Shown one piece after another: positions 25,658 to 34,480 of a DNA stretch of 64,000 bases (its first letter is position 1; the number at the start of each line of letters is the position of its first letter). Source of the stretch: Dehalococcoidia bacterium (GTDB taxonomy: Bacteria > Chloroflexota > Dehalococcoidia > SpSt-223); assembly GCA_026003895.1 (NCBI GenBank), contig BPIC01000002.1, positions 744,001 through 808,000 of the forward strand. The letters run 5' to 3'. The position numbers were made by a program, and so were the translations under genes. Below the pieces are notes generated by a model that saw only the letters and a program-made list of their open reading frames with translations, did no database searches and was not told the origin of the DNA.

Positions 25658-25918
25658 CGTTCCTCCTCGCCCGTCCATCCTTGGACGGACCGTGCTCAGA
25701 CGCGGCGCAATGGTCCTCGGCACCCCAGGCTGCGCCGTCCTTCCACCCGGGGGCATCATGACGCTCAGCCGGAGCCGTCTTCAGCTCCTCAGCGCTCGCG
25801 TACCGCAAGGGCGGCGACGGCGCGATCGCGCTTGTGCTGGATTTCACGAGACACTACGATTGTATTCTGTTGCCACGCACCACGTCAAAACGACGCCACT
25901 TTCGCGTCCGGAGGACCA

Positions 25919-27040
25919 ATGCCGCCGACCAGAATCGCTCTTCTTGGCCTCGGCGGCGCAGCGCAGCAACTTCATTTGCCGGCGCTCCTCGAGGTCCCGA
26001 ATTCGATGCTCGTCGGCGCAGCCGACCCGGACCCGGCCCGACTGCGCTGGGCCGTGGAGCGTGGTGTTGCGCTACCGCGGTTCCTGTATGAGGATGCCGG
26101 TCGACTCCTTCGGGAGACGCGGCCAGACGTCGTCATCGTCGGCACGCCGCCCGAGACTCACGCGGCGCTCTGCCTCAAAGCCCTCGATGCGGGCGCTCAT
26201 GTCTTTTGTGAGAAACCCCTCGCGCCCACCATCGCCGAGTGCGACGAAATCATCGACGCCGCCGACCGCGCCGGACGATTCGTTGCCGTCAATAATCAAT
26301 ACCGCCACCTCTCCTTCTATCGTGCGACGCGAGCCGCGATCGATCGCGGTGAATTTGGCCGTCCGTACCTGCTCCAGATGTGGCAACAGATGCCATCGCC
26401 CGGCGAGGAATTTCCGGCGTGGAAGGCGAGACTAAACCACCTCATCCTGTATGAGTTCGGTACGCACGCCACAGACCTCATCGCCTACCTGCTTGGCGGC
26501 CCGCTCGGACCAGCCGGAGAAGAAGCCTACCCAACCTCCCTCACGACCCGCATTGTCGGGCCGCTTGACCGACCAGACCTCGTTTCTGTGAGCCGGCTCG
26601 ATTTTCCCCACGAGGTTACGGCCTCAATGACACTGAACTGGCAAAGCAAAGCGCCCCAACGCTATCTCGAAGTGCGGCTGGATTGCGAGCATGCCTCGCT
26701 TCGCCTCTCGCTGGGAGGTGTGGCGCGGCTGCGCCTCGGCTGGTCGACGGAGCGACGCCGGCCGACGGTGGTTTGGAGCGTGGTCCGCGGTGGCGAGGCG
26801 CGGGTCGAGCGGGACGGCCAATCGCGTCTCATCGCCGCAGAGCGCCCCGCCGGCTGGGTCACGGCTACCGCCCTGGCCATTCGCCGGTTTATCGCGGCGA
26901 TCGAGGCGGGCAGGGAGCCGGAAGGATCGGCTCGCCACGCCCGCGAACTCTTGCGGACGGCTCTCGCGTGTTACCAGTCCGCTGAGCAAGGTGGAGCCCT
27001 CGTCCCGCTCGACCGTCCTACCGCGACCGGCGTGTCGTAG
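25919..27040 (+). CDS. Gfo/Idh/MocA-family oxidoreductase
   Basis: The 373-residue product starts PTRIALLGLGGAAQQLHLPAL and carries the catalytic HVFCEKPLAPTIAECDEI motif and a NHLILYEFGTHATDLIAYLLGG segment in the substrate domain. GGAGGACC lies just before the ATG, so I reject the longer frame beginning at 25832. It is the third protein of this family within 5 kb, but on the opposite strand from the other two. The MFS gene follows after 16 bases, so the pair is probably one transcript. Confidence 0.9.
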   Translation: MPPTRIALLGLGGAAQQLHLPALLEVPNSMLVGAADPDPARLRWAVERGVALPRFLYEDAGRLLRETRPDVVIVGTPPETHAALCLKALDAGAHVFCEKPLAPTIAECDEIIDAADRAGRFVAVNNQYRHLSFYRATRAAIDRGEFGRPYLLQMWQQMPSPGEEFPAWKARLNHLILYEFGTHATDLIAYLLGGPLGPAGEEAYPTSLTTRIVGPLDRPDLVSVSRLDFPHEVTASMTLNWQSKAPQRYLEVRLDCEHASLRLSLGGVARLRLGWSTERRRPTVVWSVVRGGEARVERDGQSRLIAAERPAGWVTATALAIRRFIAAIEAGREPEGSARHARELLRTALACYQSAEQGGALVPLDRPTATGVS

Positions 27041-27056
27041 CGGCAGGCGCACAGCG

Positions 27057-28307
27057 ATGCGTCGCCGCGTGATGGCGAATCGAACCTTCGCTCTCCTCGC
27101 GATCGGCCAAACCTGCTCGAACACGGGGATGTGGATGAGCATGTTTGCCGTCTCGCTAGCGGTCAAGACGATTACCGGTTCCGACCTGCAGCTCGGGCTA
27201 GTTGCCCTCGTGCGCGCCGCTCCGCTCATCGGTTTCTCCCTCATCGGAGGAGGGCTCGCGGATCGAATGGACCGACGTCGGCTCCTCTCCATAACGCAGC
27301 CGTCAGCGGCACTGATTCTGGCCGCAGTGGCCGTTGCCTTTGCGTTTGGCGCCCCGCAGCCAACAATCATCGCGTTGCTCTTCCTTGCGACGTTCGGGAT
27401 TGGCGTAGTGGGCGCGTTCGACGTTCCAGCGGTGCAGGCCTCCGTGCCAACCATCGTTGGAAAGGACGACCTGGTTCAAGCGCTGGGAGTGCTCGTGCTC
27501 GCGCGCCAAGTCAGCACGATTGTCGCGCCAGCGATCGCTGGTCTCGTGATTGGACAAGCGGGCTACGGGGTCGCGTTCGGCCTCGCGGCGGCCATGTATT
27601 TGGTCTTTATTGCCATTCTCGCAATCATTCGCTGGCCGAGCGTCCCGGCTGGCGTCTCGCACCGTTCGCTTGCTGGCTCCATCCTCGAGGGGGTCCGCTA
27701 CGCGTGGGCGACGCCGATCATCCTCGGGCTGCTCGTTATGGACTTCGTGGCAACGGCGTTTGCCCAACCAGCCGCCTTCGTCATCATCATCGGGCGGGAC
27801 ATCCTTGGGCTCGAGCCAGAGCAGATCGGTCTGCTCGCGACCGCGTTCCCCCTTGGGGCGATCGTGGGTGGCGCAGCCCTGAGCGTCGTCTCGAGGCGAA
27901 TCGCGCCGACCCTTCGCACAATCGTGATTTCGACATCCGTTTACGGGCTTGGTGTCGTGGTGTTCGCGCTCGCCCCTTCCTTTGTCATCGCCTATGGGGC
28001 GCTCGTCACGATGGGCCTAGCCGATGTCCTCAGCGAAACCCTCCGCAACGCTCGGCTCCAGCTCACGGTTCCGGATGAGCTGCGGGGGCGAGTCTCGTCG
28101 CTCATGTTGATTTTTGTGCGCGGTGGCCCGAGCCTCGGCCAGTTCCGCGCCGGCGCATTATCAAGTGCCATTGGTCCGGTCGGGTCAGCGGTTAGCGGTG
28201 GAGTGCTCTGCGTCGCAGCCACGGTGCTCCTCGGCCTCTGGCTGGCACGCCGGCTTCGGTCGACCTCGACCGCCGCTCTCCAAGCCACCAACGTGACGGA
28301 CGGTTGA
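27057..28307 (+). CDS. MFS transporter (EntS/MFS_3-like exporter)
   Basis: The 416-residue product has about 12 membrane helices. It shows the cytoplasmic loop motif GGGLADRMDRRRLLSIT after helix 2 and a second helical half beginning near residue 205. The FDVPAVQASVPTIVGKDDLVQA segment is typical of the MFS_3 subgroup that includes enterobactin exporter EntS and many drug or metabolite exporters. Substrate unknown. The start at 27057 (MRRRVMANRTF) sits 16 bases after the Gfo/Idh stop; the longer upstream frame overlaps that gene and is discarded. Confidence 0.88.
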   Translation: MRRRVMANRTFALLAIGQTCSNTGMWMSMFAVSLAVKTITGSDLQLGLVALVRAAPLIGFSLIGGGLADRMDRRRLLSITQPSAALILAAVAVAFAFGAPQPTIIALLFLATFGIGVVGAFDVPAVQASVPTIVGKDDLVQALGVLVLARQVSTIVAPAIAGLVIGQAGYGVAFGLAAAMYLVFIAILAIIRWPSVPAGVSHRSLAGSILEGVRYAWATPIILGLLVMDFVATAFAQPAAFVIIIGRDILGLEPEQIGLLATAFPLGAIVGGAALSVVSRRIAPTLRTIVISTSVYGLGVVVFALAPSFVIAYGALVTMGLADVLSETLRNARLQLTVPDELRGRVSSLMLIFVRGGPSLGQFRAGALSSAIGPVGSAVSGGVLCVAATVLLGLWLARRLRSTSTAALQATNVTDG

Positions 28308-28611
28308 TCGACTGGGCCGACGTACCTTGCGAGGACGCGCCGGCGGCGAGGAAAGACGCCGAGGCCCGGGAGGCAGCCCCCCAACTCCGCGACGATTCAG
28401 TTACGTCGTTGGCTTGCTGAGTCGTTCGTTTGGGTCGCGCGGCTTTGGAAAAGCGCCATTCCGCGCCGGTCAACCACGACTCGACTCAGGCAGAGGCACA
28501 AGGTAAGGACGAGTCACGGCCGCCCCGGCTCCCGACGGTGAGGACGCCGGGAGCGGTGCCGTCCTCCAAAGGCGAGCCGGAACGGCCAACGTTCGTAGGA
28601 ATTCACGACCG
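28308..28611. other. convergent intergenic region
   Basis: The 304 bases between the ends of the MFS and hydrolase genes contain a possible transcription-end hairpin, GAGGACG paired with CGTCCTC around 28538-28564. I see no T-run and no gene. Confidence 0.4.
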
Positions 28612-29412
28612 TCAGAGGCCCGGGGAACGATAGAAGTCGATCAAAAGACGGGCGAGGCCTGCCGGGTCACCATGGAATGACGGCGCGTCCCGCATGCCAC
28701 GAGCGCGCGGGAGCGTCTCGAGAAATCGCTCGAGCGCCCGGTGGAGCTCGCTATTCCGGCGATACAGGACAAGCGTCGGCGCTTGGACTCGCGGCGTGAC
28801 CGTCCACATTTCTTGCCGGCACATCGCGTAGGGCGCAGCACCTTCCCATCCCATACCGCCGTACACCTCGGCGCCTGCGTCGTCGTTCACCTTGAGGAAG
28901 TGTTTCAGCGCCTGCTCGCGCAGCCGGAGGTCGTCGTAGTAGCGCGTGCGCTCCCAAAGCTCGAGGAGATGGCCCCCATCGGCGCGACGCGGATGGTAGC
29001 GATGGATCCGCTCGTGAACCGCGCGCCGTTCCGGTGTTCCCCAATTGAAGCATTCCTGGACCGCGACGGCTTGAACGAGATCCGGAAAGTCCGCGGCCGT
29101 TTGCATCGCGATTTGCGAGCCCGTGAGCACGCCGAAGAGATTAGCGCGGTCGATCCCTAGCCCTTGGATAAACCACGCGACCGATTGGGCAAACTCGCCC
29201 ATGGTTGTATATGGGTGTGGTGGCCGGTCGGATTCGCCGTAGCCCATCGTGTCCATGCCGATCGCCGTCATCTCGCTGCTCAGCGCCTCGAGCAACGGTT
29301 CCATCGAAGCAGACGACGACGGTGTCTCATGGAAAACGATCACAGGCGGGCCGTCGCCCGCTATCCGGTAATGGACCTGACCGTGCGGCGTGTCGACATA
29401 GCCGCGTTTCAT
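28612..29412 (-). CDS. alpha/beta-hydrolase-fold protein without the usual nucleophilic serine
   Basis: The 266-residue product has the alpha/beta-hydrolase order: PVIVFHETPSSS oxyanion-hole region, MDTMGYGESDRPPHPYTTMGEFAQ, then the nucleophile elbow. The elbow reads LFGVLTGSQIAM, where the family has G-x-S-x-G; the Ser position is Leu. A C-terminal His is present (SFHGDPAGLARLL). Loss of the nucleophile suggests a non-hydrolytic or non-covalent mechanism. GGAGGG is 8 bases before the ATG at 29412. A similar protein lies at 42828-43610. The next gene upstream is the cytochrome oxidase operon, separated by a terminator. Confidence 0.82.
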   Translation of the reverse strand: MKRGYVDTPHGQVHYRIAGDGPPVIVFHETPSSSASMEPLLEALSSEMTAIGMDTMGYGESDRPPHPYTTMGEFAQSVAWFIQGLGIDRANLFGVLTGSQIAMQTAADFPDLVQAVAVQECFNWGTPERRAVHERIHRYHPRRADGGHLLELWERTRYYDDLRLREQALKHFLKVNDDAGAEVYGGMGWEGAAPYAMCRQEMWTVTPRVQAPTLVLYRRNSELHRALERFLETLPRARGMRDAPSFHGDPAGLARLLIDFYRSPGL

Positions 29413-29425
29413 TGACCGACCCTCC

Positions 29426-29455
29426 AAAAACAAACAGCCGGGGAGCGTCCCCGGC
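29426..29455 (-). terminator. Rho-independent terminator of the ctaCDEF operon
   Basis: A perfect 8-bp stem (GCCGGGGA with TCCCCGGC, loop of 3) is followed on the minus strand by TGTTTGTTTTT. It lies 30 bases after the ctaF stop and before the alpha/beta-hydrolase gene. Confidence 0.88.
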
Positions 29456-29484
29456 CATCGTCATGATTGTGCTGGGGCGCCGCG

Positions 29485-29880
29485 TCAATGCGCGGCCATC
29501 GTCACGCGCGGCACGAATTGCAGGAAGAGCGCCATCAACGTCAGGATGATGACCGCCGCAATCAGGAGCGGTCCGGTGAACAGCGCAGTCATCAGCCGCC
29601 CGTCGTAGCGGAGGTGCATGTAGAACCCGACGACGAGGATGAACTTCCCGGCCGACAGCAGGAGTAAGAGCGGGGGCACCACCGAGCCCAACATGGGCTC
29701 CAGATAGTACAGTGACACCTCGAAGGCCGTGAGCGCCGCAAGGACGAGGGCAACTTTGACGTAGGTCCAGACCGTCGGGTGAACGTGTTGCTCCTCAGCG
29801 AGCACCGGCTCGGCAAACGCTCCGGGAGCCCATCCCTCCACGTTGACCGGACGCGTTTCGGTCGCGTGCGAATCGCTCAA
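29485..29880 (-). CDS. ctaF: cytochrome c oxidase subunit IV (CtaF-like)
   Basis: The 131-residue product has a polar N-terminus rich in His and Glu and three membrane helices: YVKVALVLAALTAFEVSLYYL, VVPPLLLLLSAGKFILVVGFYMHL and a third near GPLLIAAVIILTLMALFLQF. The segment F-Y-M-H-L-R-Y-D is typical of prokaryotic cox4-type proteins. It stabilises the oxidase and is not catalytic. It overlaps ctaE by 4 bases, and a terminator follows. Confidence 0.88.
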   Translation of the reverse strand: MSDSHATETRPVNVEGWAPGAFAEPVLAEEQHVHPTVWTYVKVALVLAALTAFEVSLYYLEPMLGSVVPPLLLLLSAGKFILVVGFYMHLRYDGRLMTALFTGPLLIAAVIILTLMALFLQFVPRVTMAAH

Positions 29881-30512
29881 TGGCCACCTCCGTGCGGCGC
29901 AAGCAGGTAGACGAGAACGAAGATCACGATCCAGACGATATCGACAAAGTGCCAGTACAGTCCAGCGATCTCGACATCAAGGCTGGATGACTGGCTAAGC
30001 TTGCCACGGAAGGAGAGGATGACGAGCGAAAGGAGCCAGAGGACCCCGACGGTGACGTGCGCTCCATGAAAGCCGGTGAGGACATAGAACGACGAGCCAA
30101 AGATGTTGGTGTCGATCCCAAGCCCTTCCGCGACGAAGAATGTCGTGAACTCGTAGAACTGGCCGCCGAGAAAGAGCATGCCAAGGCCGCACGTCGCGAG
30201 CAGCCAAATTCGGGTCCCGCGAATATCGCCGCGTTGGATCGCCGCGACGGCTAGCACCATCGCCAAACTACTGATGAGCAGAACGGTAGCACTGACCGTC
30301 GTGAAGGGAATGTCAAAGCTAAATTCGGCGCCCGGGTAGGGGGGGTTGAGGCTGCGGCCGCGCAGCGACATGTAGGTGGCGATCAACGACCCGAAGAACA
30401 TGCACTCCGAGCCAAGAAACACCCACATGACCGTCTTACGATTGATGAGCCCCGTCCGACGATGGTCGTCGAAAACGGTCGCGTGCTGCGCGGGATGGGC
30501 GGTAGTGGTCAT
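29877..30512 (-). CDS. ctaE: cytochrome c oxidase subunit III
   Basis: The 211-residue product has five membrane helices and the family motifs KTVMWVFLGSECMFFGSLIATYM (helix I with the conserved Glu), GQFYEFTTFF, FYVLTGFHGAHVTVGVLWLL and YWHFVDIVWIVIFVLVYL. It belongs to the caa3-type oxidase made with its neighbours. I use the ATG at 30512 (MTTTAHPAQ), preceded by GAGGATC. The frame upstream runs into ctaD and is discarded. Confidence 0.95.
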   Translation of the reverse strand: MTTTAHPAQHATVFDDHRRTGLINRKTVMWVFLGSECMFFGSLIATYMSLRGRSLNPPYPGAEFSFDIPFTTVSATVLLISSLAMVLAVAAIQRGDIRGTRIWLLATCGLGMLFLGGQFYEFTTFFVAEGLGIDTNIFGSSFYVLTGFHGAHVTVGVLWLLSLVILSFRGKLSQSSSLDVEIAGLYWHFVDIVWIVIFVLVYLLAPHGGGH

Positions 30513-30525
30513 CCGATCCTCACGA

Positions 30526-32346
30526 TCACGAGGCCGGTTCGAGCGCCCAACTATAAGCGCCCGCCAGCAAGATAAGGATGCCAATGCCGGTCAGCACAAA
30601 GCCAAAGATAATGCCGGCGCCCGCCAAGGTCACCCCAAAGGCGGTAACCAATGGCCAATAGGACGGATTCGGCAAGTGAACGTGTGCCTCCTCCGGCGTG
30701 GTAGATGCAGCAGGAGTCGTCAGTCTGCTGTCATTCGGTCCATCCCAGAGTGGGTAAAGACTGCGAACCACCGGCAGCGTGGCAAAGTTGTACACCGGCG
30801 GCGGCGACGGAATTGACCATTCGAGCGTACCCGCGCCCCACGGATTGTTGCCGGCAATCGCGCCCGACCGCATCGAGACGAGGACGTTGTAGATGAAGAA
30901 CAAGAACGAGATGGCGATGATGAAGGCACCAATAGTCTCGAGCTGATTCATCAGCTCCCAGCCAAATCCCGCCGGGTAGGTGTAGGTGCGCCGCGGCATC
31001 CCGTTCAGGCCGACGAAGTGCATCGGGAAGAAGGTGAGGTTGAAGCCGATCAGCATCAGCCAGAAGTGAATCTGGCCGAGTCGCTCGTTCAGCATGCGAC
31101 CCAGAATCTTCGGCAGCCAGTAGTATGCGCCGGCCGTGATGCCGAAGATTGCCCCGCCGAACAGCACGTAGTGGAAGTGCGCCACGATGAAGTAGGAGTC
31201 GGTCTGCTGGAGGTCAGCCGGCGGCGAGGCGTGCATGACGCCCGAGAGGCCGCCAATGATGAACATCGCGATGAACGCGACAGCGAAGAGGGCTGGCGTT
31301 TTGTACGCCGTTTGGCCCAACCAAAGCGTGCCGATCCAGTTGAAGATTTTCACGCCGGTTGGGATCGCGATCAGCATGGTCGCAATGGCGAACGCCGAGT
31401 CTGCAACCGGGCCCATGCCGGTCGCGAACATGTGATGCGCCCAAACGATAAAGCCGAGGAAGCCAATGGCAATGCCCGAGTAAACGACGAAGGTGTAGCC
31501 AAACAGCGGCTTGCGGGCAAAGGTCGGCAGAATGTCGGACACCATCCCAAACGCTGGCAGAATGAGGATGTACACCTCGGGATGGCCGAAGATCCAGAAC
31601 AAGTGCTGCCAGAGGATGGGATCTCCACCCCACTCCGACAAGTAGAAGTTCGTGCTGAAGTGGCGGTCAAAAATGAGCAGGATGAGCGCGACAGCGATCG
31701 GAGGCAGCGCCAGCGCCAGCAGCCATTGCGTAACAAATTGCATCCAGACGAATGGTGGCATCCGCATCAGCGTCATGCCGGGCGCCCGCATGTTGATAAT
31801 CGTGACAATAAAGTTGAACGAGGCAGCTAGTGAGGCGATACCAAGAACCTGCAATCCGATCGCCCAGAAGTCAGCCCGCAACTCTGGCGAAAATTGGCGT
31901 TCGGTGAGCGGCGCGTACCCGAACCAGCCGAAGTCCGGCGCACCGCCAATGACGAACGAGAGGTTCATTAACAGTCCGCCAAACAGAAACACCCAATAGC
32001 TGAAGGCATTCAGTCGAGGGAACGCGACGTCGCGGGCGCCGATCATCAGGGGCACAAAGTAGTTCAGGAAGGCGGCATTGAGCGGCATGATGGCGAGGAA
32101 CACCATCGTGGTGCCGTGCATCGTAAACAACTGATTGTATTGATCAGGCGTGAGCACCGTCGCGCCTGGCACAAACAGCTGCATCCTGACAAGCAGCGCT
32201 TCGATGCCACCGATCAGGAAAAAGATAAACGCGGTGACCCCGTAGAGAATGCCGATCCGCTTGTGATCGACGGTGGTGAGCCAGCTCCAGAGCCCAGTCG
32301 GTTTGGCAGCGACTGCGTGACCGAGCTGTCCAACGTTGACCGTCAT
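30526..32346 (-). CDS. ctaD: cytochrome c oxidase subunit I
   Basis: The 606-residue product has about 13 to 14 membrane helices and the haem-copper oxidase signatures. HPEVYILILP holds the CuB His-Tyr pair, the two histidines lie in IVWAHHMFATGM, and the haem a/a3 histidines lie in VAHFHYVLFGG. It reduces O2 to water and pumps protons in the inner membrane. Its length with a polar C-terminal extension (after about residue 520, then two more hydrophobic segments in 570-600) is typical of caa3-type subunit I, in which subunit III-like material may be partly fused. It lies between ctaC and ctaE. Confidence 0.97.
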   Translation of the reverse strand: MTVNVGQLGHAVAAKPTGLWSWLTTVDHKRIGILYGVTAFIFFLIGGIEALLVRMQLFVPGATVLTPDQYNQLFTMHGTTMVFLAIMPLNAAFLNYFVPLMIGARDVAFPRLNAFSYWVFLFGGLLMNLSFVIGGAPDFGWFGYAPLTERQFSPELRADFWAIGLQVLGIASLAASFNFIVTIINMRAPGMTLMRMPPFVWMQFVTQWLLALALPPIAVALILLIFDRHFSTNFYLSEWGGDPILWQHLFWIFGHPEVYILILPAFGMVSDILPTFARKPLFGYTFVVYSGIAIGFLGFIVWAHHMFATGMGPVADSAFAIATMLIAIPTGVKIFNWIGTLWLGQTAYKTPALFAVAFIAMFIIGGLSGVMHASPPADLQQTDSYFIVAHFHYVLFGGAIFGITAGAYYWLPKILGRMLNERLGQIHFWLMLIGFNLTFFPMHFVGLNGMPRRTYTYPAGFGWELMNQLETIGAFIIAISFLFFIYNVLVSMRSGAIAGNNPWGAGTLEWSIPSPPPVYNFATLPVVRSLYPLWDGPNDSRLTTPAASTTPEEAHVHLPNPSYWPLVTAFGVTLAGAGIIFGFVLTGIGILILLAGAYSWALEPAS

Positions 32347-32397
32347 TCCTGCCCCCCTGTGAAAAGCCGAACGCCGCCGAGGGCGGCGGGGACGCCC

Positions 32398-33411
32398 TTA
32401 GCGCAAGGTTTGAAGATAGGCAATGGTCGCTTGGCGATCTTGCGGGTTCGCTACTACCACGTTCATCAGGTTGCCCGGCTTGATCGCTTGCGGGTTCTCG
32501 AGCCAGCGATCGAGGTTCTCCGGAGTGTTCGGCATAATCCCGCCGCCAATCGTGCTGCGGCTCGCAAAATGGGTCAGATTCGGGCCAATCTGGCCACGCG
32601 CGTTCGTCCCGTTGATCGCATGACAGCCCGCACAGGTGCCTTGCAAGACAAGTTGCGATCCACGCTGCGCCTCAGGGCTGGTCGGCGTTGCCGCTGGCTG
32701 CGCGTTCGTGCGCAACCATTGGTCAAACGTCGGTTGATCGTCGACAAACACCCGCAGCCTCATGTTGGCGTGTTGGAGGCTGCAAAACTCGGCGCACTGG
32801 CCTTCATAGACGCCTGTCTGCTCGGCGGTGAACCAGAGCGTGTTGACGTGACCGGGAATGGCGTCGCGCTTGGCCGCAAGTTTGGGCACCCAATAGCTAT
32901 GAATGACGTCCGCACTCGTGATTCGCAGAACAACCCGCCGACCGACCGGCACGTGCAGGTCCGTGGCGGTCACAACATTGCCGCCCGGATAGCGGTACTC
33001 CCACCAATATTGGTGACCAATCACCTCGATTGTCAGGACATCCGGCCCGCTCGGCACCTCGTAGGTGCGGAAGATCGTCTGAACGGTCGGAACGGCGATC
33101 CAAGCGAGCACCAGGGCCGGCGCAATTGTCCACGCTACCTCAAGTCGCGTATTCCCATGGACCTGTGGCGGCAATCCCTGATTCGCCCGCCGGCGATAGC
33201 GGATGATGGCGTAAACCAGCGCCCCTTGCACCAAAACAAAGACGACAACCGCGGCCCAAATGATCTGCCAGAACAGGTCGGCAATCATTCGGGTGAAGTC
33301 AGATCTCGGATCGAAGACGTTCTGGGGATCGGTGGAGCACGCCGAAAGCAGCACGACGGCGGGCAGGAGCACGAGGCTTGCCCGCACGGCCCCATTGCGA
33401 AACGGATTCAT
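32398..33411 (-). CDS. ctaC: cytochrome c oxidase subunit II with fused cytochrome c domain (caa3 type)
   Basis: The 337-residue product has a lipoprotein signal (VLLPAVVLLSAC), two membrane helices, and the CuA domain with ligands in IHSYWVP and GQCAEFCSLQHANM. A C-terminal cytochrome c domain with CAGCH haem attachment and a later Met (GGIMPNTPENL) completes it. The domain order defines the caa3 type, which takes electrons from a soluble or membrane-bound cytochrome c. The start at 33411 follows GGAAGGTG. It is the first gene of ctaCDEF. Cytochrome c assembly and haem A genes are not in the window. Confidence 0.96.
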   Translation of the reverse strand: MNPFRNGAVRASLVLLPAVVLLSACSTDPQNVFDPRSDFTRMIADLFWQIIWAAVVVFVLVQGALVYAIIRYRRRANQGLPPQVHGNTRLEVAWTIAPALVLAWIAVPTVQTIFRTYEVPSGPDVLTIEVIGHQYWWEYRYPGGNVVTATDLHVPVGRRVVLRITSADVIHSYWVPKLAAKRDAIPGHVNTLWFTAEQTGVYEGQCAEFCSLQHANMRLRVFVDDQPTFDQWLRTNAQPAATPTSPEAQRGSQLVLQGTCAGCHAINGTNARGQIGPNLTHFASRSTIGGGIMPNTPENLDRWLENPQAIKPGNLMNVVVANPQDRQATIAYLQTLR

Positions 33412-34039
33412 CTGCACCTTCCGGACATCCACGGGCGCGGAACCGGCTGCCCGCTCGTGATCGAGTGGCGGAGCCATGCGTTTCGCCGTTGCTGGCGCCC
33501 GCGGGGCCGAGCGCAAGCCTTCCATGACGAAGCTACCGCATTGTACTCATCTGCCCATCCGGCTGCAAATCCGTTTGGCGCAAGGGGCACGGCGCAAGCA
33601 GCCGGCCGCGAGGTTCCGATGTGCAGCTGCGGCATTCGCGGGAAAGCAGGCGTCTGAACCAAAGGCTCGCACCCCCTGCTCGGCGCGGTTCTCCCCGAGA
33701 TTCGACAGATGCTCCAACCCCGGTTGTCGGTCCACGATGCCCCGTTTGTGCAGAGCAAGCTGCTGCTGTTCGCTGACCATTGTCTCGGTGGCCGAGTGTC
33801 GCCGCGCTCGTCCAACCGCGTGTTCGGCGGATCGATGAACTGGTCACATCTGCCGACCGCACTGCCCTCGCAGCGCTGACGGCGCTGCGGCCACCACGGT
33901 ACCGGAACGGCACTTTCGGCCCGCGCGCACCAGTCGACCCGAAGGCGAGCAGCCGGTTGATGACCAGCGCCACCATCCAGTAGAATGTTGACTATCTCAA
34001 TCAACTACGGGCGGCGTGCCGGCTCGGGGAAGCGAGCGA
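33412..34039. other. divergent intergenic region, no gene seen
   Basis: About 630 bases separate the divergent ctaC and Rrf2 genes. Long open frames here read through Arg/Ser/Pro-rich low-complexity sequence without a domain, so I read this as noncoding. It should hold the promoters of both operons; none stands out. Confidence 0.45.
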
Positions 34040-34480
34040 GTGCTTCGCGTTTCGATGCGAACGGATTATGGTCTACGCGCGGCGATTGAGCTGGCAGCGC
34101 GTTTTGGGGAGCCGCCGGTCTCGAGCGGCGAGGTCGCGTCCCGCCAAGAGATCCCCGAGCCCTACCTCGACCAGCTTCTTGTCACGCTCCGCAAGGCGGG
34201 TATCGTCCGCAGCACCCGCGGTCCGCTCGGCGGTCACGCCCTTGCGCGGGACCCGCGCGATGTTAGTGTGGGAGAGGTCGTCGCGGCGCTGGAGGGACAC
34301 GCTCAACCTTCGGCTTGCTTTGACGAACGCGGGCAATGTCAACTTGGTCCGATCTGTCCGCAGCGCGAGGTGTGGACCGACCTCGAGCGGCTGGTTTGGG
34401 AACGCCTCCAGGGGATCACGCTTGCCGACCTCGTCGCTCGACAGTCGCAACTCGAATCGCGAGCGATGTACTACATCTAA
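34040..34480 (+). CDS. Rrf2-family transcriptional regulator
   Basis: The 146-residue product begins LRVSMRTDYGLRAAIELAARF, the standard Rrf2 start, with a winged helix-turn-helix and LVTLRKAGIVRSTRGPLGGHALARDP. It keeps a cysteine set near residues 93-105 (ACFDERGQCQLGPIC) spaced like the Fe-S ligands of IscR-type members. It stands directly before the cysteine synthase gene with a 1-base overlap, so I infer a CymR/IscR-like role in cysteine or Fe-S control. GTG at 34040 is chosen because the family normally starts with L-R-V-S-T just after the start codon. Confidence 0.9.
   Translation: MLRVSMRTDYGLRAAIELAARFGEPPVSSGEVASRQEIPEPYLDQLLVTLRKAGIVRSTRGPLGGHALARDPRDVSVGEVVAALEGHAQPSACFDERGQCQLGPICPQREVWTDLERLVWERLQGITLADLVARQSQLESRAMYYI

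Noticed and set aside
33408-34004. 198-codon minus-strand frame between ctaC and the Rrf2 gene
   Set aside because: Low-complexity Arg/Ser/Pro product without a domain; it overlaps the ctaC start.
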